This document shows, piece by piece, positions 1 to 9,351 of a stretch of 64,000 nt of DNA; position 1 is the first letter of the stretch; every line of letters starts with the position of its first letter. The position numbers were made by a program, and so were the translations under genes. The notes beneath the pieces were generated by a model that saw only the letters and a list, made by a program, of their open reading frames with translations, made no database searches and was not told the DNA's origin. Source of the DNA: UBA6544 sp038131165 (GTDB taxonomy: Bacteria; Pseudomonadota; Alphaproteobacteria; UBA8366); NCBI GenBank assembly GCA_038131165.1, contig JAYPOZ010000010.1:1-64000 (forward strand), read 5' to 3'.

Positions 1-1
1 C

Positions 2-121
2 GGGGCGGCGGAGCGCGAGCTGTTCCCCGGCATGCCGCACGCCTTCGCGCGCGACTCCGGCCCCGAGACCGACCGCGCCATCGCGCTGATGAAGGCGTTC
101 GTGGCCCGCCAGGTCGGCTGA
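2..121 (+). CDS. C-terminal end of a hydrolase (partial)
   Basis: An open frame enters from the left edge and ends at the TGA at 119-121, leaving 39 residues. The tail contains PGMPHAFARD, which resembles the part around the catalytic histidine of dienelactone hydrolase-family alpha/beta hydrolases. It ends 14 bases before the next gene and reads in the same direction, so it is probably co-transcribed with it. With only the tail visible, the family call is tentative. Confidence 0.45.
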   Translation, partial: GAAERELFPGMPHAFARDSGPETDRAIALMKAFVARQVG

Positions 122-135
122 GAGAGGAGCGTTCC

Positions 136-1842
136 ATGATCTACGATTTCATCATCGTCGGCGGCGGCTCCGCCGGATCGGTGCTCGCGAACCGGCTCTC
201 GGCCCGCAGCGCCAACAAGGTCCTGGTCTGCGAGGCGGGACAGGACACGCCGCACGGCAAGATACCGGACGTGCTCCTCGATAGCTATCCGGGCAAGGCC
301 TATCTCGATACCCGCTTCCATTGGACCGAGCTCAAGGTCACGACCCAGGTCATCTCACACAACAATCCCGATGCCGACCGGCCGCCGCTCAGAAAATACG
401 AGCAGGCCCGCGTGCTCGGCGGCGGCTCCTCGATCAACGGCCAGCTCGCCAATCGGGGCGCCCCCACGGACTACGACGAATGGGAGGTACGGGGCGCCAA
501 GGGCTGGCACTGGGACGCGGTGCTGCCGTATTTCAGGAAGGTCGAACGGGATATGGACTTTGACGGTCCTTATCACGGCAACGAGGGCCGGATACCGGTG
601 CGCCGCATCTTTCCCGACCTGTGGAACGGATATTCGAAGGCACTGGCCGAAGCCTACGAGCGGGCGGGCTATTCCTATCTGCCCGACCAGAACGGCAAAT
701 TCGAGGACGGATTCTTCCCGATCACCAGTTCGAACGCCTACGAGCGCCGGGTCTCCGCTGCGACAGGGTATCTCGATCCCGGCACCCGTTTGCGCGAGAA
801 CCTCACCATCTCGACGAATACCCAGGTCACGGAACTGCTGTTCGAGGGCCTGAAATGCGTCGGCGTGATGGCGCTGGTGGATGGCAAGGCGACGGAATTT
901 CGCGCCAACGAAGTCATCCTTTCGTCCGGCGCCATTCATTCCCCGGCGCATCTGCTGCGGGCGGGCATCGGCCCCGCCATGCATCTCAACGATATGGGGA
1001 TCGCGGTGCGGGCCAATCTTGCCGGCGTCGGCCAGCGGCTGATGGATCACCCGTCGATCGCCGTCGCGTCCTTCATCCAACCGTCAGGCCGGGTCAACGA
1101 CTTCACCGGGCGGCACATGCTGATGGGGATGCGCTATTCCTCCGGCATCGGCGCCGCGCCGCCGGGCGACATGTTCGTGGCCGCGGTGGCGAAATCGGCC
1201 TGGCACGCGGTCGGCGAGCAGATCGCCTCGACCCTGATCTTCGTCAACAAGACTTATTCGGAAACCGGCCAGGTGCGCCTCGACTCAAAGGACTGGCGCG
1301 CCGAGCCCGCGGTCGAATTCAACCTGCTGTCCGACAAGCGCGATCTCGACCGCCTGACCGACGGGTTTCGCCGGATGGCGGCGCTGCACGAGGATCCAGC
1401 CATGAAGGCGGTCACCAGCGACGTCTTCCCCGCCAGCTACAGCGATAAGGTGCGCCAGATCGGCGTCGTGAACCGGAAGAACAAGTTCATGACCGACGTG
1501 ATGGCGAAATTGCTGGATGGTCCGGCCGCATTGCGGCAAATGTTGATCCGCAAGTTCATCATGGAAGGGTTCACGCTGGAACAGATGATGACCGACGACG
1601 AGGCCCTGGAGGCTTTCGTGCGCAAGGCCGCCGTCGGCGTCTGGCATGCGTCCTGTACCTGCCGGATGGGATCGGACGACGATCCGATGGCGGTCACGGA
1701 CACCGCCGGGCGGGTGCGCGGGATCGCAGGGCTGCGGGTGGTCGACGCCTCGATCTTTCCGGTCGTGCCCTGCGCCAATACCAATTTCCCGACCCTGATG
1801 ACGGCGGAGAAGATCGCCGATGCGATCCTGAACGAACAGTAA
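136..1842 (+). CDS. GMC family FAD-dependent oxidoreductase
   Basis: A 568-residue flavoprotein of the glucose-methanol-choline family, which oxidises alcohols to aldehydes. The N-terminus carries the dinucleotide-binding loop GGGSAGSVLANRL (about 9-21). The first GMC signature, GGGSSINGQ, is at 95-103, and a second (GAIHSPAHLLRAGIGP) follows in the middle. Near the C-terminus, VWHASCTCRMG carries the catalytic His (about 504), and CANTNFPT carries the usual Asn (about 548). The ATG is preceded by GAGAGGAGC. It heads a same-strand run with a CoA-transferase, a hydrolase and a GGT-family enzyme, which suggests catabolism. Its substrate cannot be read from the sequence. Confidence 0.9.
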   Translation: MIYDFIIVGGGSAGSVLANRLSARSANKVLVCEAGQDTPHGKIPDVLLDSYPGKAYLDTRFHWTELKVTTQVISHNNPDADRPPLRKYEQARVLGGGSSINGQLANRGAPTDYDEWEVRGAKGWHWDAVLPYFRKVERDMDFDGPYHGNEGRIPVRRIFPDLWNGYSKALAEAYERAGYSYLPDQNGKFEDGFFPITSSNAYERRVSAATGYLDPGTRLRENLTISTNTQVTELLFEGLKCVGVMALVDGKATEFRANEVILSSGAIHSPAHLLRAGIGPAMHLNDMGIAVRANLAGVGQRLMDHPSIAVASFIQPSGRVNDFTGRHMLMGMRYSSGIGAAPPGDMFVAAVAKSAWHAVGEQIASTLIFVNKTYSETGQVRLDSKDWRAEPAVEFNLLSDKRDLDRLTDGFRRMAALHEDPAMKAVTSDVFPASYSDKVRQIGVVNRKNKFMTDVMAKLLDGPAALRQMLIRKFIMEGFTLEQMMTDDEALEAFVRKAAVGVWHASCTCRMGSDDDPMAVTDTAGRVRGIAGLRVVDASIFPVVPCANTNFPTLMTAEKIADAILNEQ

Positions 1843-1864
1843 TTGCTTGGATTGGAAACGAACG

Positions 1865-3067
1865 ATGGATGAGCAACGCGCCTTTTCGGGCATCAAGGTC
1901 CTCGATTTCACGCAGGGCATCGCCGGCCCGCACAGCACCATGCTGCTGGCCCAACACGGTGCCGATGTGATCAAGATCGATCCGCTCGGCGGCGACTGGG
2001 GCCGCTCCATGGGCGCGCTTTACGGCGACCACTGCGCGCATTCGATTGCCTTCAACCGGGGCAAGCGGTCGATCGCGCTCGACATGAAACAGCCGGAAGC
2101 GCTCGAGATCACCCGTAAGATGGCCGCCGAGTGCGACGTGCTGGTGGAAGCCTTCCGCCCCGGCGTGATGGCGAAATTCGGCCTCTCCTACGCCGACGTG
2201 AAGAAGGTCAACCCGAACGTCATCTACCTGTCCGTCACCGGTTTCGGACAGGAAGGCCCGAACAACGGTCTGCCGGTCACCGACGCCATCATCCAGGCCT
2301 ATTCCGGATTCATGACCATCAACCGCGACAGCCAGGGCATCCCGAACCGGGTCAACATGATCCCGATCGATGTCGCGACCGGGCTCTATGCCTTCCAGGG
2401 TTTGTCGACGGCGCTGATGCGGAAATTCCGCTACGGCACCGGCTGCTATATCGACAACAGCCTGATGCAGTCGGCCGCCGCGTTCCAGGCCGCCAAGATC
2501 GCGGAATATTATCTGGAAGACGGCGAGGTCGCGCCGCTGTATGCGCCGGTCGGCACGATGAAGACGGCGAACGGCTACATGAACGTGACGGCGATGCGCG
2601 ACCATCACTACGAAGCGCTCTGCGATATCCTGGGACTGCCCGAGCTGAAGACCGACCTGCGGTTCAATTCCCGCGAAATCCGCATCAAGAACGAGAAGGA
2701 GCTGATGGCGCTCATCCGGGCCGAGTTTGTGAAACAGCCCTCCGAACATTGGGCGAAACTGCTGACCGACGCGGGCGTCATGAACTCCATCGTGCAGGAT
2801 CACGGCGACTTCATGAACCACGAACACACCAAGGCCGTGGAAGCGGTCGCCTATGTAGAGCATGACGGAGCGGGGATCGTGCCGATGCCGCATATTCCGG
2901 GCCTGCCGCGCATCGAGGGGCCGTCGCCGATGACCCATGCGCCGCATGTGGGCGAGCATTCCGTCGAGATCCTCAAGGAATGGGGCTACGGCGACGACGC
3001 GATCGCCGACATGCTGGCGAAGAAAGTCACCCTCGTGCCGAACCCGAGTGCCGAAGCGGCGGAATAG
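1865..3067 (+). CDS. CaiB/BaiF (family III) CoA-transferase
   Basis: A family III CoA-transferase of 400 residues, moving CoA between carboxylic acids. The N-terminal signature GIKVLDFTQGIAGPHSTMLL and the GADVIKID strand are clear. The predicted acyl-carrying aspartate is in VTDAIIQAYSGFM (about D140). I take the ATG at 1865. An in-frame TTG at 1847 would add six residues but has no better ribosome site. The gene follows the GMC gene by 22 bases. A second, distant paralogue lies at 16828-18027 in the other catabolic cluster. Confidence 0.9.
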   Translation: MDEQRAFSGIKVLDFTQGIAGPHSTMLLAQHGADVIKIDPLGGDWGRSMGALYGDHCAHSIAFNRGKRSIALDMKQPEALEITRKMAAECDVLVEAFRPGVMAKFGLSYADVKKVNPNVIYLSVTGFGQEGPNNGLPVTDAIIQAYSGFMTINRDSQGIPNRVNMIPIDVATGLYAFQGLSTALMRKFRYGTGCYIDNSLMQSAAAFQAAKIAEYYLEDGEVAPLYAPVGTMKTANGYMNVTAMRDHHYEALCDILGLPELKTDLRFNSREIRIKNEKELMALIRAEFVKQPSEHWAKLLTDAGVMNSIVQDHGDFMNHEHTKAVEAVAYVEHDGAGIVPMPHIPGLPRIEGPSPMTHAPHVGEHSVEILKEWGYGDDAIADMLAKKVTLVPNPSAEAAE

Positions 3068-3088
3068 GTTTTCGGAGAAGTCTCGCCG

Positions 3089-3895
3089 ATGACGATCGAG
3101 AAGCGTCGCGTCGGCGACATCGACGTCGCCTATCGCTGGGACGGCGTGCCGGACGGCCCGGTCGTGATGATGGCCCATGCGATGGGCACCAGCCACCGTA
3201 TCTGGGACCGCCAGGTGTCGGCGCTTGCCGAGCGCTACCGTTTGCTGCGCTACGATTGGCGCGGGCACGGCGATACCGAGGCACCGAGCGGACCTTACAG
3301 CCTGGATCAATTCAACCGAGACGCCGTCGGCTTGATGGACGCCCTAGACCTTGAACGTGTGCATTGGATCGGCCTCTCGACAGGCGGCATGATCGGCCAG
3401 GGCCTGGGCATCTCTTTCCCGGAGCGGATTGCCTCCCTCACCCTCTGCAACACGACATCCCAGGCGGATGCCTGGTATCGCGACTGGGTCGCCGAACGCC
3501 ACGCGGTGGTCCGAGAGGCCGGCATGGGTCCGGTCTGGGAGATGACGGAGCAGCTCTGGTTCACCGATGCGTTCTGCGCGGCCGCGAATGCCGACTACCG
3601 GGCGGTCCGCGACGTCTTCGTTCGCACTTCGGCGGCGGGCTATATCGGCGCGACGACGGCCGTCTCCGATCTCGATTACCGCGACCGGTTGCACCGGATC
3701 GCCGCCCCCACCCACATCATCGCGGCCCGCGCCGACACCGTGACGCCGATCGATCGGGCCGAGGTCTTGTGCCGCCTTATTCCAGGGGCGACGCTTTCCA
3801 TTCTCGACGGTCGGCGCCACTTCTCTAATGTCGAGGCGCCGGCGGAGTTCAACGCCCTGCTCCGGCGCGGCCTGGACGAGATGGCGCAACGATGA
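3089..3895 (+). CDS. alpha/beta hydrolase, 3-oxoadipate enol-lactonase-like
   Basis: A 268-residue alpha/beta hydrolase. The nucleophile elbow GLSTGG places the catalytic Ser at about 97. An Asp candidate is in ARADTVTP, and the His is in GRRHFSNVEAP near the C-terminus. The stretch YDWRGHGDTEAP and the GLSxGGMIGQ context resemble PcaD-type enol-lactonases, but no other protocatechuate genes are present, so I do not assign that reaction. It lies 21 bases after the CoA-transferase and is followed within 13 bases by the GGT-family gene. It is probably part of one transcript. Confidence 0.8.
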   Translation: MTIEKRRVGDIDVAYRWDGVPDGPVVMMAHAMGTSHRIWDRQVSALAERYRLLRYDWRGHGDTEAPSGPYSLDQFNRDAVGLMDALDLERVHWIGLSTGGMIGQGLGISFPERIASLTLCNTTSQADAWYRDWVAERHAVVREAGMGPVWEMTEQLWFTDAFCAAANADYRAVRDVFVRTSAAGYIGATTAVSDLDYRDRLHRIAAPTHIIAARADTVTPIDRAEVLCRLIPGATLSILDGRRHFSNVEAPAEFNALLRRGLDEMAQR

Positions 3896-3908
3896 AGAAG
3901 GACCGCCG

Positions 3909-5639
3909 ATGGTAATGCAGACCCAGCGCCCGAGCGTCATGGCGACCCGCCACCTCGTGGTCTCCGGCCATTACCTGGCCTCGCAGGCGGGCTTCCAGAT
4001 TCTCGAGGCCGGCGGCAACGCGGTCGACGCCGGCGTCGCGGTCGGCCTCGCGATCAATGTGCTGGAAAGCGAGATGACGGGCTTCGCCGGGGTGGCGCCC
4101 GCGATGCTGCGCATGGCGTCCGACGGCGCGGTGCGCAATTTCGTCGGCGTCGGTCCCTGGCCGCTGGCGCTGGATGCGGAGTATTTCCGCACCCGGCATA
4201 ACGGGCTGGTGCCGGAGGGCATCCTGAACACCGTTGTGCCCGCGGCCCCCGACATCTGGCTGACCGCGTTGCAGCGCTTCGGCACCTTGTCGTTCGCCGA
4301 CGTGGCGGCGGCGGCGATCCGCTTCGCCCGCGACGGCTTCCCGATGTATCCGCTGATGGCAGAGGTCCTGGAGGTGCACCTCGACGAGTACCGCGATCTC
4401 CCGGCGACGGCGAAAATTTTCCTGCCCGGCGGCCAGCTCCCCGAGGTCGGCGCGCTGTTCCGGCAATCCGATCTCGCCGGCACGCTCCAGTATCTCTGCG
4501 ACGAGGAGAAGGCGGCGGCACGGGAAGGCGGACGCGATGCCGGCATCGACGCGGCACGGCGCGCCTTCTACGAAGGCGACATCGCGGAGGCCATCGTGCG
4601 CCAGCAGGTCGACGAGGGCGGGTTGATGACCCGCGACGACCTTGCCGGGTTCCGGGCCGAAATCGAGGACGCGACCCGCGCCCGTTTCGGCGACTACACG
4701 CTCTATGGCTGCGGTCCCTGGAGCCAGGGGCCGATGATCCTCGCCGCCGCGCAAATGCTGGCCGACCGGAATTTGGCGAAATGCGGGCACAACAGCGCCG
4801 CCTACGTGCACCAGGTGGTCGAAGCGATGAAATTGGCCGCCGCCGACCGCGAGGCCTATTTCGGCGACCCGGCACATATCGCGGCCCCGCTCGACCGGCT
4901 GCTCGCCAGGGACTACACCGCCGCGCGCGCCGAGGAGATCGACCCGGCCCAGGCCAGCCCCGGCATGCCGCCCCCCGGCAAGATCGACGGCTGGGATTTG
5001 CCGGCATGGCAGCCGGACCCTTCTTCGGGCCCGGGACAGGCCGCGGCGAACCCGCTGGAGACGTCCTATTTCTGCGTCATCGACGAGGACGGAAACATGT
5101 TCTCCGCCACGCCGAGCGACCCGACCACCAGCGGCGCGGTCGTCCCCGGCACCGGCATCACCACTTCGCGATGGGGCTCGCGCGCGCATACCGGCGCCAC
5201 TCATCCGGCCCGCGTCGGCCCCGGCTGGCGGCCGCGCATGTCCGCCAACCCGATGTTGGCGATCAAGCCCGGCGAGGTCATGTTGCCGCTGGGCTCGCCC
5301 GGCAGCGAGGTGCTGGGACAGGCGCAGTTGCAGGTGCTGTTGAATATCCTAGTCTTTGGCATGAATCCCCAGGCCGCCGTCGAAGCACCGCGCTTCGCGA
5401 GCCAGAGCTGGCCAGCCTCGGCCCTGCCGCATACCTATCATCCCGGCCGCCTCACGCTGGAACGCGGCATCGGCGCCGATGTCGGCGCCGCCCTCGAACA
5501 GAAAGGCCACGACATCCACTGGTGGCCGAACCGGGAATGGCGCGCCGGATCGGTCTGTACGATCCGCGCCGACCGGAAGACCGGCGTGCTGCACGCCGGC
5601 GCCGACCCGCGCCGGACCGCCTATGCGGTCGGATGGTGA
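3909..5639 (+). CDS. gamma-glutamyltransferase family Ntn-hydrolase
   Basis: A 576-residue member of the gamma-glutamyltransferase family. These N-terminal-nucleophile hydrolases mature by self-cleavage at a Thr and act on gamma-glutamyl or related amide substrates. The N-terminal part has the typical VSGHYLASQAGFQILEAGGNAVDA block. The predicted cleavage Thr is in PLETSYFCVIDEDGNMFS. The start at 3909 is chosen because AAGAAGGA lies six bases upstream and the family homology begins just after it. The open frame extends further upstream inside the hydrolase gene. No signal peptide is visible, which argues for a cytoplasmic catabolic enzyme rather than the classic periplasmic glutathione enzyme. 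Confidence 0.85.
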   Translation: MVMQTQRPSVMATRHLVVSGHYLASQAGFQILEAGGNAVDAGVAVGLAINVLESEMTGFAGVAPAMLRMASDGAVRNFVGVGPWPLALDAEYFRTRHNGLVPEGILNTVVPAAPDIWLTALQRFGTLSFADVAAAAIRFARDGFPMYPLMAEVLEVHLDEYRDLPATAKIFLPGGQLPEVGALFRQSDLAGTLQYLCDEEKAAAREGGRDAGIDAARRAFYEGDIAEAIVRQQVDEGGLMTRDDLAGFRAEIEDATRARFGDYTLYGCGPWSQGPMILAAAQMLADRNLAKCGHNSAAYVHQVVEAMKLAAADREAYFGDPAHIAAPLDRLLARDYTAARAEEIDPAQASPGMPPPGKIDGWDLPAWQPDPSSGPGQAAANPLETSYFCVIDEDGNMFSATPSDPTTSGAVVPGTGITTSRWGSRAHTGATHPARVGPGWRPRMSANPMLAIKPGEVMLPLGSPGSEVLGQAQLQVLLNILVFGMNPQAAVEAPRFASQSWPASALPHTYHPGRLTLERGIGADVGAALEQKGHDIHWWPNREWRAGSVCTIRADRKTGVLHAGADPRRTAYAVGW

Positions 5640-5689
5640 AGCGCTGCAAAGGAAAGACAAAACCCTCAGACCCTGGAGAGAAAACCCCT

Positions 5690-6355
5690 ATGCATTACGA
5701 CTGCGTGAAGAACGAACACGGACTGAAATTCGATCCGTTCAAGGCGCTGGTGGCGCCGCGCCCCATCGGCTGGATTTCCTCGATGGACGAGAACGGCGTC
5801 CTCAACCTCGCCCCCTATAGCTTTTTCAACGCGGTGAGCGACAAGCCGCATTACGTGTATTTCACTTCGGCGCACCGCAAGGACAGCCTGCGCAACATCG
5901 AGGCGACCGGCGAGTTCACCTGCTCGCTCTCGACCATGGACACCCAGGACGGCATGAATATCTCCTCCGCTCCCGTGGATGCCCTGGCCGACGAGTTCGC
6001 CCTTGCCGGCCTCGATACCGCGCCGTCGCAGTTCGTCAAGCCGCCGCGCGTCGCCCGCGCGCCCGCGGCCCTCGAATGCAAGTTCTGGAAGACGGTCGAC
6101 CTGCCCGACGTCTCGCCGGACCGCGAGAAGGGTCATTTCATCGTCATCGGCGAGGTCGTCGGCATCTATATCGACGACACCTTCATCAAGGACGGCATCG
6201 TCGATACCGCCGCCATGCGCCCGATCGCCCGCATGGGATATATGGACTACGCGGTGGTGACGCCGGAGACCGCCTTCACCCTCAACCGGCCGGTCGTCAA
6301 GGAAGACGGTTCCGTCGAGAGTCCGGAAGGCGAGTGGGACGGCGTCTACCGCTAG
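5690..6355 (+). CDS. flavin reductase-like domain protein
   Basis: A 221-residue protein of the flavin reductase-like (FMN-binding split barrel) family. The family signature is VAPRPIGWISSMDENGVLNLAPYS near residues 17-40. The ATG at 5690 follows a GGAGAG site. The frame stays open far upstream, but that part is a shadow of the GGT-family gene. Such proteins supply reduced flavin to a monooxygenase or act directly as oxidoreductases, and no partner oxygenase gene is visible here. It is the last gene of the plus-strand run and converges with the DUF1185 gene, the two stops being three bases apart. Confidence 0.85.
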   Translation: MHYDCVKNEHGLKFDPFKALVAPRPIGWISSMDENGVLNLAPYSFFNAVSDKPHYVYFTSAHRKDSLRNIEATGEFTCSLSTMDTQDGMNISSAPVDALADEFALAGLDTAPSQFVKPPRVARAPAALECKFWKTVDLPDVSPDREKGHFIVIGEVVGIYIDDTFIKDGIVDTAAMRPIARMGYMDYAVVTPETAFTLNRPVVKEDGSVESPEGEWDGVYR

Positions 6356-6358
6356 GCG

Positions 6359-6949
6359 TCAGCGCAAGCCGTCCTTGCCCTCGGCGTCCTGGGCCTCCAG
6401 GCCGCCGACGCGTGGCAGCGGGCGGCCGGAATCGGTAACCGCCACCGCGACCAGAATCTCGTCGGCGCGCGGCGCGTCGTTGACCCAAACCTCCATGCCG
6501 TCGAAGTGGCTGCGGACATAGGCGGCGTCCTTGTGGCCGAGCGGAATGTCGAGGGTCTGCCCCGGGCCGCCGCGCTTCTTCGAGGACGGGACCAGGGCGG
6601 CCCCCTTTTCCACGGCGGCGCGCAGCGGGGCGCCCAGGCGCGGATGCAGGATCGCCGCCGCGTGTTCCAGTTCGCCGTCGACGCCAACCAACGCCGCCTT
6701 GCCGTAACTCTCGACCTCGCCCGGCGCCACGCCCAGCGCCATCACCGCGCGCTCTCCCAGCAACTCGCCAAGCTCGGCGCCGATCTCCATGAGGTCCGAA
6801 AGGTCCTCCACATAACGCCCCGCGAAGGGGTTGACGATCACCGCGATGGCGGCCGCCCGGCGCGTCGGCGGATCGACCGCGCGGCCCATCTCGCGGTGGA
6901 TTTCATCGGTGACGGTCACCAGTTTGCGGATCACCGCCTTTTGGCTCAC
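6359..6949 (-). CDS. DUF1185 (amino acid synthesis) family protein
   Basis: A 196-residue protein matching the DUF1185 / amino acid synthesis family in length and in its landmarks: the N-terminal VTDEIHREMGR, the VNPFAGRYVEDL block, the E-H-AAILHPRLGAPLR block, and the C-terminal GKDGLR ending. The molecular function of the family is not established. Its start overlaps the stop of the GMC gene by four bases, so it is translationally coupled as the last gene of the minus-strand operon DUF1330 - enoyl-CoA hydratase - GMC - DUF1185. Confidence 0.8.
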   Translation of the reverse strand: MSQKAVIRKLVTVTDEIHREMGRAVDPPTRRAAAIAVIVNPFAGRYVEDLSDLMEIGAELGELLGERAVMALGVAPGEVESYGKAALVGVDGELEHAAAILHPRLGAPLRAAVEKGAALVPSSKKRGGPGQTLDIPLGHKDAAYVRSHFDGMEVWVNDAPRADEILVAVAVTDSGRPLPRVGGLEAQDAEGKDGLR

Positions 6950-8541
6950 CGGTTGTCCTCCAGGATCATCGCCGCCGCCTTCTCGCCGATCATGATCGTC
7001 GGCGCGTTGGTATTGCCCGTCGTCAGGGTCGGCATGATCGAGGCGTCGGCGACCCGCAGCCCCTGTATGCCGTGCACCCGCAGGCGCGGGTCGACGACGG
7101 CGGCGGGGTCTTCGCCCATCTTGCAGGTCCCGACCGGGTGATGGATGGTGCCGCCGTGCTCGCGGGTGAACTGGCGGATTTCGTCCCGCGTCCGAACGTC
7201 CGGGCCCGGCGCGTATTCGCCGAGGCTGACTTCCTTGAGCGCCGGCGCGTCGAAGATGCGGCGGGTGATCTCGACCCCCGAGACCAGCACGCTGACGTCG
7301 TTCTCGTCGGTGAGGTAAGCGGGCGTGATGGCCGGGTCTTCCATGGGATCGGCGGTGCGCGCCATCACCTTGCCGCGGCTCTCCGCGCGCACCGGAATGG
7401 CGGTGACCTGCACGCCGGGCTCCTTCTCCAGCGCCCCCTGTCCGGTGTCGATGGGCGTCGCCGGGGTGAACGAGAGCTGCAGGTCCGGGCTCGCGAGGCC
7501 GTCGCGGCTACGGCAGAAAACCATGGCGCTGGTCACGCCGAAGGTCAGCGCGCCGTTGCCGAACAGCAGATACTTGGCGACTTCCGGCACGACGCGGGGA
7601 AAGCGCGAGAGCTGGTTCATGGTGATCTCGCTCGGCCGCACGTGATGCTTGAGCCGGGCGCCCCAATGATCGGCGAGATTGCCGCCCACCCCCGGCAGGT
7701 CGTGGCGAACCTCGACCCCGATGCCCTTCAGATGCGCCGCCGGACCAATGCCGGAGACCTGCAGCAGATGCGGCGAATTATAGGCGCCGCCGCTCAGGAT
7801 CACTTCCCGGGCGGCGCGGATCTCCTTCTCCCGCCCGCCCTGGCGGTAAGTGACGCCGACGCACCTCGTGCCCTCGAAAAGCAGCCGTCCGGCCCGCGCC
7901 CCGGTGATCACCTCGAGGTTGGGATCGTCGCGCACGGCGCGCAGATAGGTCTGCGCCGTCGAGCCGCGAAAGCGCCCGCGCCGCGTCATCTGCGAATAGC
8001 CGACACCTTCCTGGCGGCCGCCGTTGTAGTCCGGCGTCAGCGGGAAGCCCGCCTGTTGCGCCGCCTCCACAAACCGGTGGGTCAGTGGCAGGATGGTGCG
8101 GTAATCCTCGACCTCGAGCGGCCCCTCGCCGCCGCGGAATTCCGGATCGCCGCCCTGCTTGTAATGCTCCGACTTTCGGAAATACGGCAGCACGTCCTCG
8201 TAGGACCAGCCCCGGCAGCCCATTTGCGCCCAACCGTCGTAGTCGGCGGCGTTGCCGCGCACGTAGAGCATGCCGTTGATCGAGCTGGAGCCGCCGAGCA
8301 CCTTGCCGCGCGGCAGGGTGATCCGCCGCCCGCCGGCGCTCTCGACCGGCTCCGCCGAGAAGTTCCAGTTAACCTGGGAATCGTACAGCAGCGGCCGCAA
8401 GGCGGCCGGGACGTGAATGCGCCAGTTGCGGTCCTTCGGCCCCGCCTCCAGCAGCGCGACTCTCGCACCCCCCTGCACCAGACGGCAGGCGACTGCGCAG
8501 CCTGCCGAGCCCGCGCCGACGATGACGTAATCCGCCTGCAT
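6946..8541 (-). CDS. GMC family oxidoreductase (choline dehydrogenase-like)
   Basis: A 531-residue GMC flavoprotein. The FAD loop is VIVGAGSAGCAVACRL at the N-terminus, followed by the LGGSSSINGMLYVRG signature. The C-terminal HHPVGTCKMG carries the catalytic His, and GNTNAPTIM carries the Asn. It belongs to the choline dehydrogenase-like branch, but the alcohol it oxidises is unknown. The ATG at 8541-8539 shares one base with the stop of the upstream enoyl-CoA hydratase (TGATG). It is clearly different from the first GMC enzyme at 136-1842 and is probably not a recent duplicate. Confidence 0.9.
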   Translation of the reverse strand: MQADYVIVGAGSAGCAVACRLVQGGARVALLEAGPKDRNWRIHVPAALRPLLYDSQVNWNFSAEPVESAGGRRITLPRGKVLGGSSSINGMLYVRGNAADYDGWAQMGCRGWSYEDVLPYFRKSEHYKQGGDPEFRGGEGPLEVEDYRTILPLTHRFVEAAQQAGFPLTPDYNGGRQEGVGYSQMTRRGRFRGSTAQTYLRAVRDDPNLEVITGARAGRLLFEGTRCVGVTYRQGGREKEIRAAREVILSGGAYNSPHLLQVSGIGPAAHLKGIGVEVRHDLPGVGGNLADHWGARLKHHVRPSEITMNQLSRFPRVVPEVAKYLLFGNGALTFGVTSAMVFCRSRDGLASPDLQLSFTPATPIDTGQGALEKEPGVQVTAIPVRAESRGKVMARTADPMEDPAITPAYLTDENDVSVLVSGVEITRRIFDAPALKEVSLGEYAPGPDVRTRDEIRQFTREHGGTIHHPVGTCKMGEDPAAVVDPRLRVHGIQGLRVADASIMPTLTTGNTNAPTIMIGEKAAAMILEDNR

Positions 8542-9293
8542 CACGACCACTCCGCTTGCCGTTTTTCGACGAAGGCACGGCCGCCCTCCTTGCGGTCCTC
8601 GGAATTCATCACCCGGTTCTGGACGATTTCCGTCAGCTGGTCGAGCGCCGCATAATCGAGATTGCCGCCGCGAACCATCAGCTCCTTCATCCCTTGAACC
8701 GCGGCCGGGCTCAGGCTGCTCAGCCGCTCGGCGGCCTTCTCGGCCTCCGCCATCAACTGGTCGGCGGGCACGATCTTGTTGATCAGGCCGACCTCGTACG
8801 CGCGCTTGGCATCGACCCGCTCCGCCAGCAGCAGCAATTCCGAGGCGATCGCCCAGGGCATCATGCGCGGAAACCAGGCCGCCGGGATGGTGGCGATTCC
8901 CCATTGCGGCTCGGGCAGCCAGAACGAGGTATCGGGCGCCGCGATCCGGATGTCGGCGTCGAGCGCGATCCACATGCCGTAGCCGACGACATGGGAGTGC
9001 AGCGCGCTGACGATGGGTTTGTAGACCCGATTCGCGCGGGTGATGTCGGGATAGTCGCCGGTGTAGCGGTAGTGGGTCGGGGCCCCGCCCGAGAGGTCGG
9101 CGCCGGCACTGAAACAGCGCCCGTTGCCCGACAGGATGGCGACCCGCAGCGCCGGGTCCTGCTGGAAGTCGTCCCAGATGCGGCCAAGCTCCTCGTGCAT
9201 GGTCTGGTTCATGGCGTTGAGCTTATCGGGGCGGTTCAGCCTGACATGAGCGATGTGCCCGCGTTTTTCGTACTCGACCGTCGTCAAATCCAT
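8541..9293 (-). CDS. enoyl-CoA hydratase/isomerase family protein
   Basis: A crotonase-fold protein of 250 residues. Signature elements are HVRLNRPDKLNAMN near the N-terminus and the oxyanion-hole segment CFSAGADLSGG, with the typical C-terminal helices (NSEDRKEGGRAFVEK). The start at 9293 has a strong AGGAGG site upstream. The frame extends further upstream but without family homology. Hydration of an enoyl-CoA or a related crotonase reaction is expected, and the substrate is unknown. It is transcribed with the downstream GMC oxidoreductase. Confidence 0.9.
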   Translation of the reverse strand: MDLTTVEYEKRGHIAHVRLNRPDKLNAMNQTMHEELGRIWDDFQQDPALRVAILSGNGRCFSAGADLSGGAPTHYRYTGDYPDITRANRVYKPIVSALHSHVVGYGMWIALDADIRIAAPDTSFWLPEPQWGIATIPAAWFPRMMPWAIASELLLLAERVDAKRAYEVGLINKIVPADQLMAEAEKAAERLSSLSPAAVQGMKELMVRGGNLDYAALDQLTEIVQNRVMNSEDRKEGGRAFVEKRQAEWS

Positions 9294-9351
9294 CCTCTGC
9301 CTCCTGTCAGTTCCCACGAAAAAACAAGGCCGCCGGCGTCGCCGGGGCGGT

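Noticed and set aside
1694..3310. A 538-codon minus-strand open frame spanning three plus-strand genes
   Set aside because: It crosses gene boundaries and has shadow-like His/Arg-rich content.
3849..5204. A 451-codon minus-strand open frame opposite the GGT-family gene
   Set aside because: No recognisable motif and no credible ribosome site. The plus-strand gene explains the stretch.
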